Assembly: GCA_029204225.1 (NCBI GenBank)
Contig: CM055092.1
Span: forward strand, 84,132,026 to 84,196,025
From: Diphasiastrum complanatum
Lineage: Eukaryota > Streptophyta > Lycopodiopsida > Lycopodiales > Lycopodiaceae
Length of the DNA: 64,000 nt
Direction: 5' to 3'
Every line of letters starts with the position of its first letter. Position 1 is the stretch's first letter. The translations under genes and the position numbers were made by a program. Under the pieces are notes generated by a model. The model saw only the letters and a program-made list of their open reading frames with translations, searched no databases and had not been told where the DNA came from. This document shows, piece by piece, positions 45,812-57,512 of the stretch.

Positions 45812-47205
45812 TAGTAGATATAATAATCACTATTGTATCCGGATGGTAATTCTTCTTTATCATCTGCTTGCTTTACTTCTATAGATGGTAACTCATAATA
45901 ACTCTTGAGAATCGCATAGCCGACTAAGTCACTGTTTGCGATGTACTTTGCCTCATCGAATTTTACATCTCGTACAACTTTTACTTTTCCAGTTTCGGGT
46001 ATGTAAACTTGATAATATGAATAATGCAACTTGAATCCTATCAGAAAATCTTGTTCTGCTTTTTCATCAAGTTTCTTCCTCAATTTGTCTAGTATGTGCT
46101 TATAAACTGCACATCCAAATGTCCGAACATGAGCCAAATTCGGCTTCGACTTCCACCATACTTCATGAGGAGTTTTATCCGACATTCTTGATTTCAGAAT
46201 TCGATTCTAAAGATAGTTTGATGTAGCTATTGCTTCCGCCCATAAATCCTTTGGTGCTTTTGCATGAGCCATCATACGCCTTGCAGCTTCCATAAGTGTA
46301 CGATTTCTTGGTTCAACTATTCCATTGTGTTGAGGTGTGTATGATGTTTTTTTTGTATGCTACCTCGATCAGTACATAAAGCTTTGAATTCGTTGGAAAT
46401 GTACTCACCTCCACGATTTGTGCAAATTTGCTTCAACTTGCTGCCTGTCTGCTTCTCAACCCAATTCGTATACTCAACGAATTTCTCGAAAGCTTTTGAT
46501 TTTGTACGAATAAAGTATACTACAGCAAAGTTGCTGAAGTCATCGATAAACGTAATGAAGTATTTTGCATCACCCGATGACAACACTCTAAATGGTCCAC
46601 AAATATCTGAATGCACAATTTCCAGTACCTTGGTTGCTTTATAAACATTTTTACTGAAAGGTGTTTGAGACATTTTGCCTTTAAGACAGGATTCACAGGT
46701 AGTTCGAATATCTTGACTTTTGATTTCGACTCCTTCAATTCTCTGACTTTTGTTGGCTTGGTACAGGGCTTCCATGTTCATGTGATATAGCCTCTTGTGC
46801 CACATAATATCTGTTGATTCATGAATTTGATTAGCTTGTTCAACTCTAGTTCGGATGCTCAAGTGATACAAATTACCATTTCTATTGCCTTTGGCAACTA
46901 GGTTATCAGAATCTTCATTGAATAATCTACAAGAGTTTTTTGTGAAGGTTACTGACATTCATGTGTCAACTATCTTAGCTACAGATAGAAGATCCTTATC
47001 AAGAGTAGGAACATAGAGAACTTCCTCCAATTTCTTTTCACCCTGATTTGTGTCTAGCCATAGTATACCAGTTCCATCAACTATATGTTTAGAACCGTCT
47101 CCAAGTATAATAAATCTTGAATAATTCATCTTCTTATACTCAGACAATATTTGTTTCAAGAAAACAAAATATGAGGTGGCTCCCGAATCAAGAACAACTA
47201 CTTGA
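45812..47205 (-). mobile_element. Copia fragment F (relative of D and E)
   Basis: Minus-strand copia piece from the protease active site (VVLDSGATS at the right edge) through pre-integrase and integrase to just before RT. No LTRs. The left edge lies within 60 bases of the homologous position where element E ends. The right edge cuts into a CACTA transposase tail at about 47207. Confidence 0.8.
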
Positions 47206-47210
47206 ATCAT
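46190..47210 (-). pseudogene. Copia protease, pre-integrase and integrase with altered active site (element F)
   Basis: 46959-47210 carries DSGATS and LYVPTLDKDLLSVAKIVDT. 46317-46958 has WHKRLYHMNMEALYQ and CESCLKGK (HHCC zinc site), HSDICGPF (first catalytic Asp) and CTNRGGEY, where the second catalytic Asp (normally T/SDRGGEY) is Asn. After a frameshift near 46340 the core end (HNGIVE-type text) and 45811-46185 (WWKSKPNLAHVRTFGC) follow. Asn at that position would abolish strand transfer. The copy is also truncated on both sides. Confidence 0.8.
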
Positions 47211-47840
47211 TCAGATCCCAGATGGTGGTACGTATTTCAAATCGCTCCTCAAAGTAAACGAATTTTTGAAGATAGAGATGTCATGGAGGACATGGCACTG
47301 CCAACTGATGCACCTCATGAACAAGATCGTGATGATGGATTTGATGACACATTTTCGGAGGATAATCATGTGCAAGCTTCGCAAGCTAATGATGTTGTTG
47401 AGCGTGATGCATCATCTTCGGATGGAATGACGACACACAACACACCTTTTCGATCTCACTTGTTGTCACCGTCGCCATTAGCTTTTGAAGATCAACTTAT
47501 TAATAACGAAGCTATAGGAGATATTTGGGTATCATTAGAGATAGACTCATTTGGTTTGGCGGATTTGTCGCATGATGATGCGACAAATGATAATGGATTT
47601 CAAAAGTGAGATCCATTTACACTCTATAACATATTGTGGGTTATATCGAGGGGCCTTGTTTTCATCAGTCATGGTATTACCCTCGGTTAGAAAAGTGTCT
47701 TGGAATTTCTCTTGGCCACCTTGACCCTCTCTATAACCCTCTTTATATCCCTCTCTATAACCCTCTCTATAAATGTGTGAGACTCCAAGGTCATCCAAGT
47801 AAATTTCAAGGAATTTCTGAAATTAATCTTTAAAAGCATA
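47202..47840 (+). mobile_element. CACTA transposase tail and 3' subterminal repeat
   Basis: A 135-codon plus-strand frame (47202-47609) begins like the end of a Tnp2 DUF4216 domain (SDPRWWYVFQIAPQSKR) and continues as an acidic Ser/Asp-rich tail (DSFGLADLSHDDATNDN). It is followed by TCATGGTATTACCCTCGGTTAG and reverse GGTTATA units, the same 3' end as at 12752-13565 but with about 300 bases between tail and repeat deleted. The outer CACTA end is missing. Element F truncates it on the left. Confidence 0.65.
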
Positions 47841-47985
47841 TTGCATTACTCTTTGGAACGAACTTGGTGTATTACAGAGTCCAAACGACATTACTTTGTA
47901 AGCATAGGTGTCCCATCCTATTTCAAAAGCTGTTTTGTGATGATCATTGGCCTGTTCTTTTAGTGAATTATAATTTGCCACCTTC
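47828..47985 (-). pseudogene. Ty3/gypsy reverse transcriptase scrap
   Basis: On the minus strand this reads KTAFEIGWDTYAYKVMSFGL followed by CNTPSSFQRVMQYAF. It matches the gypsy RT block usually written KTAF..GTY.Y.VMPFGLCNAP.TFQR.M. It is in one open frame of about 50 codons, bounded on both sides by CACTA sequence. It is the only recognisable gypsy RT in the window. Confidence 0.8.
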
Positions 47986-49258
47986 ATGAAACTTTTAAAA
48001 CAATATGTGAAAAAATTAGCAAGGCCAGAGGGTTGTATGGCGGCAACTTATGCAATTGAAGAGGCACTTGGCTTTTATACAGAATACATCCAAGCCTATG
48101 AAGGTACTTCTCGTAGAGTATGGGATGGAGAAGAAGATCCACGAATGAACAATGTGGTTCCTGAAGGAAAAGACACAATCTTTTATCTTGATGCAATAAT
48201 GCGTCATCAAGCTCATGTATGTATCATGGACAACTCAACAGTCATCGAAGAATGGAAGAGGTAATCAACTAGCTAATTGACCACCATATTTTGCAATAAT
48301 ACAAGTTTTCATTCTTTACCTTGTCTTTTTTAGACATCGTTGAAAGAAATCATATAATGTGTTTGTTATATTAACAGGAAATTTGAAAAAGATATGGCTA
48401 TGTTGCAAAAGAAAAGGACTGAAGATGCCATCAACTTCGATTACAATGCAAATGATTTTCCAAAATGGCTCTATAAAAAGGTTTTTCTACTTTATGTTCT
48501 CAACATGATATTTCTAAGTTCTAACGTTTCATTTATTTTCATGCTTTGTCATGGAATTAATATAATTAGCTAGTTTTTCTTTTGAATTCTAGATAAATGA
48601 ACTCCATGAAGCAGGCGAGATGCCGGATTCCATGTTGATTGATTTGGCAACAGGACCAAAGCACCGTGCAACATCATATTCAGGTCTCTGGGTGAATGGC
48701 TGTCATTTTCATACTAGGGATGAAGATTTGAATGAAGTAACTCAAGACCATGGTATTACAGCATGCTTTAGAACTTGGAGCTGCAGTGGTGTGAGATATA
48801 GAAATCCTATTTCAACCAATCTTCGTCATTTTGGATGGATTTGCAAAATTTTGAAAATTGAATATGGTTTCAATTCAGTTATTCTTCTTTACGGTAAATG
48901 GGTGAAACCAAATATAGTCCAAAAGCATGCAAGCATGAGGATGGACAACAATGGTTTTTGCTTGATAGATGTAACAAAAACACTCCTACAAACTAGCATG
49001 GAAGATCAGCCATTTGTTATGCCTGAGCATGTGCAACAAGTGTTTTATGTCAAGGACCCGATGGCAACGAATTGGAATGTTGTATTGCATCATTATGCTA
49101 GGGGAAGACGTGATGGTAAGGATGGGAATAATGTCATGGATTTTTCATTGGTCGAGGACTTTTGCATGACATCAGTAGATCTTATCGTGGATGAAGAGGA
49201 ATGTACATCTCATTCCTCACAAGATCCCCAAAGTAGTGATGATTTAGAGATAGAGTGA
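47986..49258 (+). CDS. CACTA Tnp2-type transposase C-terminal half (DUF4218-DUF4216)
   Basis: Three exons splice in frame with GT/AG sites: 47986-48260, 48378-48480 and 48593-49258 (347 codons). QYVKKLARPEGCMAATYAIE is the end of the DUF4218 domain. GWICKILKIEYGF, VILLYGKWV and QVFYVKDPMATNWNVVLHHY are the DUF4216 domain found at the C-terminus of plant En/Spm Tnp2 transposases. An acidic tail (SQDPQSSDDLEIE) ends it. The N-terminal catalytic half is missing, so it is a 5'-truncated copy, but this half has no stop or frameshift. A gypsy RT scrap forms the left boundary. Confidence 0.75.
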
Positions 49259-49619
49259 TCTCAAAATTAAATGTACTTTGTAGATATCTGTGTAACTATT
49301 TTATCTAAGAGATTCGAAACTATTTCCCTATTAATTCTAGTAATGTTAGCACGTTGTGTAATCATAAAGTTTTTTTTTAACAACCCACATGTTATCAAAA
49401 CTTGTATAGATCCAATACATGCATATTTTCAAACACTGATGTATGTAGCTATGTGTATCAAGCAATCATAAAGTTTAATCCATATGGCATGTGTTTGTGT
49501 ACTATACATGCAACTAATCATTTTCATTATGCATATTCGCTTATATATCATGCACCAATCTTAATTAAAATCCTATATTGAATAACTTCTATTTTAAGAC
49601 ACAAAAGAACTGTTTCTGT

Positions 49620-49797
49620 ATTTTTTGCCATGACCAATAAATTGTAGAAAGCTTTTTTGCAAATTTTGCCATGGCCCGCAAGTTCCAAAAAATGTGTTTT
49701 TCTCAATTTTTTGCCACGACTACTCTCTTTTTCTATCACTCTCTCTCTCTCTCTCTCTTTAAATTTCTCTCTTGCTCTTTCTCCATATGACTCATCT

Positions 49798-49866
<69 letters not shown>

Positions 49867-50640
49867 GAGTTCCGCAATTTCTGCCATGGCCAAAAAATTT
49901 CAAATTTTTTTTCTGCAATTCTTGCTATGATGGTAGCAATTGCGAAAAATCTTCCGCAATTTCGTCTGCAATTTGCAACAATTTTTGCAATTACTGCCAT
50001 GTCTAAAAATTGCAAAAAAAAATTTCCACAGTTTTCTCCGCGATTCCTACCATGACAAGAGAAACACTTTTTGCAATGTTTTCTGCAATTTCTGCTGCGA
50101 AAAGTTTTTCGCAATTTCTGCCATGGCCTAAAAATTGGGCTGATTTTTTCCGCAATTTTTTCTACAATTTCTACCACGATGGGAGAAATTGCGGACAGCT
50201 TTCTGTAGTTTTTTTTGCAATTTCTGCCGTGGAAACATTTTTCTCAATTTCTGTCGCCTAAAAATTGCAAAAATTTGTTTCCACAATTTTGTCTGCAATT
50301 TTCACCATGACGGAAGAAATTGTAGAAAATTTTCTACAATGTTTTCTGTAATTTCTGTCGCGGAAACATTTTCTACAATTTCGGCCACGACCAAAAATTT
50401 GCGAAAAAAAATTTTCACACTTTTTTTTGCAATTTTTGTGATGACGACAAAAATTGCAGAAGATTTTCGCAATTTATTTCGCCATTTCTGCCATGACGGT
50501 GGAAATTGCGGACAATTCTTTGCAATAATTGCCATAACGGTATAAAGTGCAGAAATTTTTTTGCAATTTTTTGGCTTCCACAATTTCGACCAAAAAAAAA
50601 TTGTAGAATTTTTTTTTTCGCAAATTTTGTCAACTTTTCT
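49620..50640. repeat. Diverged minisatellite with GCAATTTCTGCCATG core
   Basis: Across about 1 kb the text TTTTTGCAATTTCTGCCATGGC(C)AAAAATTGC recurs in many variants (for example near 49870, 50112, 50210, 50345, 50485), with CGCAATTT and AAATTGCGGA words between. Both strands carry short Phe/Ile/Ala open frames because of the repeat; none is a gene. It resembles a decayed satellite. Confidence 0.7.
49737..49864. repeat. (CT)n - C31 - (CT)n block
   Basis: Two CT runs (49737-49760 and 49831-49864) bracket a cytosine run of about 31 bases (49799-49829). Confidence 0.9.
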
Positions 50641-51200
50641 TATAGTGACAGAAGTTGGAATAGCCATCGAAATAGGCCGATCTATTCTAGTTATTATAGC
50701 AACGTCTATTCCGATGGCCATTTCAATGACAAATCTGCACTTTTTTTTCAGCTACAATATTCTATCTTTTTGCATTCTTGATGTTAAACCACAGACGTTT
50801 TTGATGTGGATCTAGATCCATAGGGGTCAGAATGGCTGTCGAAATGGGCCAATCTATTGTATTAGCTATTCTGAAGGCTGTTCCGATGATAGATCTGCAC
50901 TTTCTTTTCAGCTATAGTTTTTTATTTTTTTTTGCATTCTTTAAGTAGAACTATAGTTTTTGCTACGGATCCAGATCCGTAGGCGTCAGAATGGCTCTCG
51001 GAATGGGCCGATCTACTGTGCTAGCTATTCCGAAGGTTGTACCGATGGAAGGTCTGCACTTTTTGTTTTCAGCTACAATTTCTTGTTTTTTTTTGTATTC
51101 TTCATGTAGAACCACATTTTTTGTTGTGGATCCCAATCCATAGGAGTCGGAATGGCTGTCAGAATAGGCCAATCTTGTGTGCTAGCTATTCCAAAGTGTA
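50640..51200. repeat. Tandem repeat of about 160 bp, 3.5 copies
   Basis: The text GTCAGAATGGCTGTCGAAATGG begins units at about 50650 (diverged), 50826, 50985 and 51146, giving periods of roughly 176, 159 and 161 bases. Each unit continues with GCTATTCCGAAGG, GATCTGCACTTT and CAGCTACA and ends with a T-rich stretch and AGAACCACA. It directly follows the GCAATTTC minisatellite. Confidence 0.85.
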
Positions 51201-51924
51201 TTTAGATAACAATGTTGAACATTGCATTGCATTGTGTAGATATCAACTTTTCATTGCATATCAGCTTTGCATTGTGTATTGTTGAGTTATGCATTGCATA
51301 TCAGCTTTGTAGATGAAGATCTATGCATAATTAATGTGATTTGTGTAGATGTAGCTAGTGTTTTAAGTGGATTTTTTTTTTTTCAAAATTGTTTTGTAAA
51401 GTCTACATTGTTGTCTGAATTTTTGTTGTTGTAACTTAAGTAAGAATGGCAATGTTTATGTTTTGCAAGTTTGTATGCTGAATTTTTCTCCCAAGAGCTG
51501 AACAACACATTTGGTAACAGATCCAGGTACTTATAGGGTTGGTATAGACCTTGGAATGTATGCTGCTGTTTTAAATAGTATTTCATTGTCTATTCTAAGG
51601 TCTATGCCATAAGTTTTGAGCTTTACAGAAACAATTATCTGAATTTATTGATTAATTTGCTTAGATTGGGTGAGCAAGTTATGTTGGCAGTTTGTCTTTA
51701 ATGTAATGTAGCTCTAATCCCATAATTTAAAGTTAGCAAAACTCCAAAACCCCCACTTGTGATATGAGCTCAAACTGTAGATTATTTATTTATTTTCTAA
51801 GTACATCTATCAGATGGGTGAGAATGATCAAGGAATGCGGGAACAATGATCTATTAGATGGGTGGGATCTTACAGGGTCGGTACAGACCTCAGAATACGT
51901 GCTGCTATTTGGAGCTTATGACAT

Positions 51925-52600
51925 GGCATTTGAGCAATCGTTCATCGGACGATACTATGAGGATCCCTGCCGATTGCCCAACATGGAAGCACGTGGATGC
52001 TACTTGGCATGAGTTTAGGGATGAGCCTCGCCATTTGCATTTGGGGTTGGCAATGGATGGTGTGAATCCCATTTGGTTTCCATTTCACATCATGGTCCGC
52101 TTGGCCGGTTGTCCTTGTAAATTACAACATCCCCCCTTGGCTAAGTATTAAGAAGGGGCACCTAATGCTTGTCCTTTTTATCCCGAAAAAATACAAGCCA
52201 AGAAATATGGACGTGTATATGGCTCCCTTGGTACATCAGCTAATTCTATGGCAAAGTGTTCAAGTGAGCGATATATCAAGACCACGAAGACAAAGAGATT
52301 TTGTGGTAAAGGGGATCTTGATGTGGACGATGCACAACTTTCCTGGAAATGGGTAATGTTCAGGTGAGATATCCTTGCTATCGGTTCATGATATTAAATC
52401 TAATGTGAATTTACAAATTTTCTCTTGATCCAAACATTGCACTCACAATAATTAAGTCGGTTGTTTTGTTTCAATGCAGGGCACTCAATGATGAGGGCCA
52501 CACTCGATACCTTCCACCCAATCACCCTATGTGTGAGGGACTTGTTGGTCAACGTCCCCACACCATGAAGGTACAACACAAAATATTTGGGCCAATATTT
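51925..52600 (+). pseudogene. CACTA Tnp2 transposase N-terminal/catalytic fragment
   Basis: Plus-strand text MRIPADCPTWKHVDATWHEF followed by HLHLGLAMDGVNPI matches the Tnp2 block that holds the first catalytic Asp (LASDGFNPF type). After a stop and frame change, KGHLMLVLFIPKKYKPRN and GILMWTMHNFPGNG continue the domain. An intron with a CAATGCAG acceptor (about 52362-52479) leads to GHTRYLPPNHPM (HRRFLP.NHP of Tnp2). It is not collinear with the C-terminal half at 47986-49258, which lies upstream, so it is a separate broken copy. Confidence 0.75.
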
Positions 52601-54070
52601 AATGTCATTAATTTTTTAAATAGTGCCTCTCTTTAAATATGTTCTAGCAATAATTTTTTCAATTAAATGTGTGTGCTTGTTTCTTAATGTTGCAAGCAAG
52701 TGATTGGCTTCAAATTTGGAGATCAAATCAAGGTCTAGGGTGACTCCCTCATGTCATGAAGAGGTTATCAATATTTCACGAACTTCCATATGTTTTATAG
52801 GTTTTGACGTTGCTTCCACCTCAACATTGTGGATTACATTTTAAACAATGTTGCAAGTTGAGTGAGAAAGTTTGTGAGGTTCTCCTAAGGTATTTAAGCT
52901 TTTTTGTGAAAACTCCTAAAAATGCACCCACTTTTGAAAAAAAACCCTTTTTTTGTGCATGTCATTTTAAAAAACCACCTATTTTTTTAAGTTTCTTAAA
53001 AACTAAAAAATAGATATCAATACACTTATTTCTTAAGTTGTGTAATGTGAAGGATTTCAAATCCTTAAGATCCAATCCACTTAAATGATCTTTGGTTAGA
53101 AAGAGTAATCCACTACCAATCTCACACACAAAATGAGACGCAAAAACTAATAGAACTTGATCAAACTTGAATGAAATGATAAAGTATTGTTGCTGTCCAT
53201 ACAAAACCAGCAAGCTACTGTATTTCAGACATGTGGATATGAAAATAACAATAAATGATCATTCTACACATAGAAGTGCAAGCTATCACCAAGATAGTGC
53301 ACCAATGGATAGTAGAACCCAAGAGAACCATGTATAAGAATGAAATGAGATAGAGAAGAGAAAAGATAGCTTTCTCCACGAGTTACATCCTTTTATAACA
53401 GGTCCAAACCCTATTTGGCCACCTGGCTTTCCCACCAAACTGCTAACCCTACTATTATTGGTTCTAGATTCAATGTACCCAACTATTCAAATTTGAATCT
53501 ACTCAAACTCACAATCTAACTTTCCCACACTTTCAAAAAGTGTTTATTCAAATGACATTTAGACTAATGAACTTTGAAAAGTCAATCTCTAAGTCTAAAA
53601 CAAGTTTTGGCCTCAATATGGAAATATAGCGAAATATGATGAAACTAGTTGAATCTTTCACATGTAATTCTATAATTTACAAATAATTTATTATTTATTA
53701 ATTTTATGAAGTTCATGATTTATAAAATTTTAAGTAGCTTTATACATTGTAAACCAAAATTTAATTCTTATTTATGAAAACCATCTTATAAGACATACTT
53801 TGGATTTTTGCAACATTCTTTAATTTAATAATCATTTTAAGTTATATTAAAATTGAGATATATTAACTGGACATTTCAATGACAATAAAAAAGTGTTATA
53901 ATTCTTTTTTATATGCAATTTTTGTTGTAATAAGGTTAAAGAGAACTAAGAATTACGTTTTTGCGAATTTATATATCACAAAATAAACATAGCTTTGTAC
54001 ATCCATCATCAATACATTTATAGAAACATGTAACAATCAAATTCTACCAATCAAACAAACATCACACCAT
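52601..54070. other. No gene; LTR-like text at 53330-53480
   Basis: On the minus strand 53330-53480 contains a TATA-like GTTATAAAAGGATG and a leader-like stretch, similar in style to LTR promoters in this window. Otherwise AT-rich DNA without supported features. Confidence 0.3.
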
Positions 54071-54075
54071 TCTTA

Positions 54076-54776
54076 TGTGAAAGTACTGTACTTTAGGACC
54101 ATAAATGGATCTACAAAAGATCCACAAGAGTGATTGGATGCTTGCTTAACAATCTATCAAAAACCTAGACACAAAAAAGTTGATCTAGATTGGCAATTTG
54201 ACAAACAACAAGCATTAACAATCAAAAGCATTGATAAACATTGAAATCCGAGCCCACACGTGTGTACTACAGGCTGTAGTACGACCTTCAACCTGAGAAA
54301 CAAGTAGAAATTGATTTGGTTTCATTTGGATCACAAAAACTCAATGTACATAGTGAACTAGCTTGAGATTGCCAATGAGCTCCAAAAATTTTCTATCTTC
54401 TCACTATGGAGAGAGGGAATACATAGCAAATTCGACTTCCTTCTTGAAGTTAGGTGGATTTCCAGCATGTAATAAGGAAGTTAACTCACTCTCCTTGACC
54501 TAAAATGAAACCCTAGTCTATTTCCTAGAGTTATGCTTGGTAGGTAGCTAGTTGGTCAAATTTTCACCTTAAACTTAGGTGTAGGTCCTGTAAAGTAGGG
54601 ATGACCACCAATAAGACATGACCAACTCTCTTGACTTGACCTAACCTACATTAGGATGGGTTTCCCATGTGGCATCATGGCCTCACATGTGTGGGACCCA
54701 CTTGTGTACACAATTTACACTATTCTACATGGTTTTTGATCAAGGTAGATTTGCCAATTTTTGGCAATTCTTCACA
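54076..54776 (-). repeat. Left (3') LTR of element C (701 bp)
   Basis: TGTGAAAGTACTG...CAATTCTTCACA. Same length as the right LTR, differing by a few substitutions (for example TTTAGGACC against TTTAGTACC). Confidence 0.95.
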
Positions 54777-54986
54777 CTCCTCCTCAAATTTAGCTTGATC
54801 TATTTACAATTCTCTTGATAGATCAATGAAAGCTTTTAGAAGTGTCTAAAAAATCCAGCTACAAAGAAGGAACTTTTGAGACTCCAATAGAGAATGATGT
54901 CCATGAAGGATCTTTCACCACCTCTTAGAGGATCCCTTACAAGATGTTCCATAAATGTGTCTATATACATGTAGCACACTTCAAAA

Positions 54987-56110
54987 CTAAACATCATGCC
55001 AAGCCATGGATTCCAAGGCATTTTGTGCACTTGAAGATACATCAATTAAAATATTAAGTGCATAAATAATGTTGCCAAAGACAACTTGCCTTGCTTGATC
55101 CATATGATTGAGCCTTGATGGCTCTATCTTGATACTCAAGATTCTTCTTGGAGTCCTCGGGTCTTGAGCTTGATCCTCCACTTGACTTGACTCCAAAACA
55201 TCAATGAATTGAATAATGTGTTGATCCAAAGGTGCTTCTTCAAGTTTACAAATCTTCCACTCTTGAAAGATCACATTTCCACCATTGACAAATTCTTTGG
55301 TTAAAAACAAGTAGATTCTACAATCTCTACTTGAAGAGCAAAACACTACCATTATTCCTATCATTGAAATAGGATAATCTTTGGTCCTTACATTGGAATG
55401 ATAATGCACAAAGCATGTGGACACAAAGATTTCCAAAGCAAATGATGTTTCATCTTTTATGACTCTATTCAAACTATTACAAAAATAGTTATCCAATGAA
55501 ATTGCTTTATCAACAACAAATGTAGATTTCAAAGCATCCCATTTCATTGTCTTGTCATACAAAGTAATAAACACCATGGATCTTAAAGGTAAGAAAAAAG
55601 TCACCTCATGTCCACTAATACTTTCCAAAAAGTATTCAAAGATAGTAGACTCTCCAATGCTCACCACCCTTGCAAGATGCACACTTGAATGGACAATTTG
55701 CATGCAATTTGATGACTCGGCCATTGTCATTGAGGACTCCCTTGGAACTCTCATGCTTTGAAGCTGATCCTCAAGATCTTCCTCCTTTTGATGCTCCTCC
55801 TCAATGCAAGCAAGATCACACTTTGCCAAGATCTCCTCTTGAGTGATCTCCTCCTTCGCCAAGCTCATTCTTTCAAAAGCAACACTAGCTTCCAACTTAA
55901 ACAATCTTCCATGTTTAAATCCCTTTGAAATGCAAACATCATTCTCCAAGATGAAGCAAACACCATGCTTAAAGTGGACATCCAAACCACTCTCTAAGAG
56001 TAGACCAACACTAAGCATATTCTTGGTGATTGATGGTACATAAAGGACATTTTCTAGATCCATGCATTTTGAGGATTCTAGATACAAAGAGATGGTGCCA
56101 ACACCATCTA
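54987..56110 (-). CDS. Protease end plus long unknown ORF (element C)
   Basis: 366-codon frame. The first 60 residues (ENVLYVPSITKNMLSVGLLL, HGRLFKLEASV) are the end of a copia protease and the link to where integrase would start. The remaining 300 residues match no pol domain that I know: acidic stretch EEHQKEEDLEDQLQ, then SIGESTIFEYFLESISGHEV, then WKICKLEEAPLDQ, then QARQVVFGNIIYALNI near the end. The gag-protease frame upstream is offset by a single frameshift near 56128. Element B has an ORF series in the same place with loosely similar GES..I..L text. Whether this is an accessory protein, a relic or a captured gene is open. Confidence 0.6.
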
Positions 56111-57142
56111 TCCTACACTCTTCATCATTGCAGTAAAGACAAACTTTTTAGCATCATTAAATGAGTGTAAGGTTGAGAAAAAGTCCTTTTCACAAGACAT
56201 GTGGGAGCTAGCCCCACTGTCGATCCACCAATTGTCTCTTGAATTGCTATTGCTTGTTGGTGAGGATGTAGATGCCATCAAGAATACATCTACTTCATCC
56301 TCCTCCTCCTCCTTTGCAAGGTTTCCTTGTTTGTCCTCCTCCACTTGTGCTCTTAGCCTCTTGTAGCATTCAGATGCATAATGTCCCTTCTTTCCACAAA
56401 AGAAGCATTTTTGCTTTGACTTGTCCTTTGAGCTTGATGCATCATCCTCTTCTTTGGCCTCCTTTGGATGCTTCTTCTTTCCATTGGTCTTCTTTTTGCC
56501 CTTGAATGAGAAATCGCCTTTCTCATCACCATCCTGCAAATACAAGGAACTCATCCTAGATTTTGCATGGAGCATCCTACACTCTTCAGCCACTAATACA
56601 CTGTGAAGTTTTTCTATAGTTGGCAAAGTGTCTTGGATGGCAAAACTTTGGACCAAATTTGCAAAGTCATCTCCTAGACCATTAAGGACAGTTTGTACAA
56701 GCTCTCCATCATGAATCTTCTCTCCAATGGAAGCCAACTCCCTATTTAGAGACTTGATTGTGAGTACATAATTCTGTGCACTCTCCTCACTTCTCCTCAC
56801 GCTTTGCAAAATTTGATTTCTAAGCATAAGAACTCTAGAAGTGTTGCTAGACTCATAGATTGATTTTAAAGACTCCCAAGCCTCTTTAGCATTAGTACAA
56901 GCTGATACTTCTCTCAACAAATCATTGCTCACATTCCTCTTCACACAATGAAGTGCAAGCCTAGATCTCTTCTTGTATCTAGCTAACTCCTGTGCACCTA
57001 GAGGTTCATCTTCATCTTCAATCAAGAACTCATAAAGGTCTTGGAGCACCAATAGTGACTCCATTCTAACCTTCCAAATAGCATGATTTGTAGAATTCAA
57101 CCTCTCACTAGCTTCTAGAAGGTATGCTCCAGCAGATCCCAT
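56108..57142 (-). CDS. Copia gag with zinc knuckle and protease active site (element C)
   Basis: Likely start is the Met at 57142 (MGSAGAYLLEASERLNSTNH), which aligns with the gag start of element B; an in-frame Met lies eight codons upstream. 344 residues: gag (IWKVRMESLLVLQDLYEFL, KEAWESLKSIYESSNTSRVL, TVLNGLGDDFANLVQSFAI), a Lys-rich linker, CFFCGKKGHYASEC (intact C-X2-C-X4-H-X4-C), then WWIDSGASSHMSC, the aspartic-protease active site. The frame then shifts within about 20 codons. Gag would form the particle and carry the RNA. The sound frame fits a recently mobile element. Confidence 0.85.
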   Translation of the reverse strand: MGSAGAYLLEASERLNSTNHAIWKVRMESLLVLQDLYEFLIEDEDEPLGAQELARYKKRSRLALHCVKRNVSNDLLREVSACTNAKEAWESLKSIYESSNTSRVLMLRNQILQSVRRSEESAQNYVLTIKSLNRELASIGEKIHDGELVQTVLNGLGDDFANLVQSFAIQDTLPTIEKLHSVLVAEECRMLHAKSRMSSLYLQDGDEKGDFSFKGKKKTNGKKKHPKEAKEEDDASSSKDKSKQKCFFCGKKGHYASECYKRLRAQVEEDKQGNLAKEEEEDEVDVFLMASTSSPTSNSNSRDNWWIDSGASSHMSCEKDFFSTLHSFNDAKKFVFTAMMKSVG

Positions 57143-57163
57143 CTTACTAGTGACTTCTACAAA

Positions 57164-57512
57164 CAAGAAATAGATTTGATTGACTTGAAACTCACAAAGG
57201 TCTCACACTTGCAGTGTTTCACTCAAATTTGATTTCTAATCCAACAAATGGACTTATAATCACAGTTCTATCACTCCCTCACAAAGCTGGAATGAAGATA
57301 AGATGAAGTGAAAACTACTTTCAAACAAATCTTGCCAAGAAATGGATTTGATTGTCTCTAGAAACTCACTAAGGTCTCTCTCTTGTAGTTTTTCACTCAA
57401 ATTAGATTTCTAATCCAACAAATGGACTTATAATCTCAGTTCTAACACTCCCTCACAAAGTTGGAATGAAGATAAGATGATGTGAAATCTACTTACAATC
57501 AAATCTTGCCAA
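57164..57512. repeat. Two-copy tandem repeat of about 173 bp in element C leader
   Basis: CAAGAAAT[AG]GATTTGATTG...AAATCTTGCCAA occurs twice (starting 57164 and 57336) with about 90 percent identity, between gag start and primer-binding site. It lies where the RNA packaging or leader functions of a retrotransposon are expected. Confidence 0.85.

Noticed and set aside
49657-50721. Many 60-140 codon frames on both strands
   Set aside because: All arise from the GCAATTTC minisatellite and C/CT runs.
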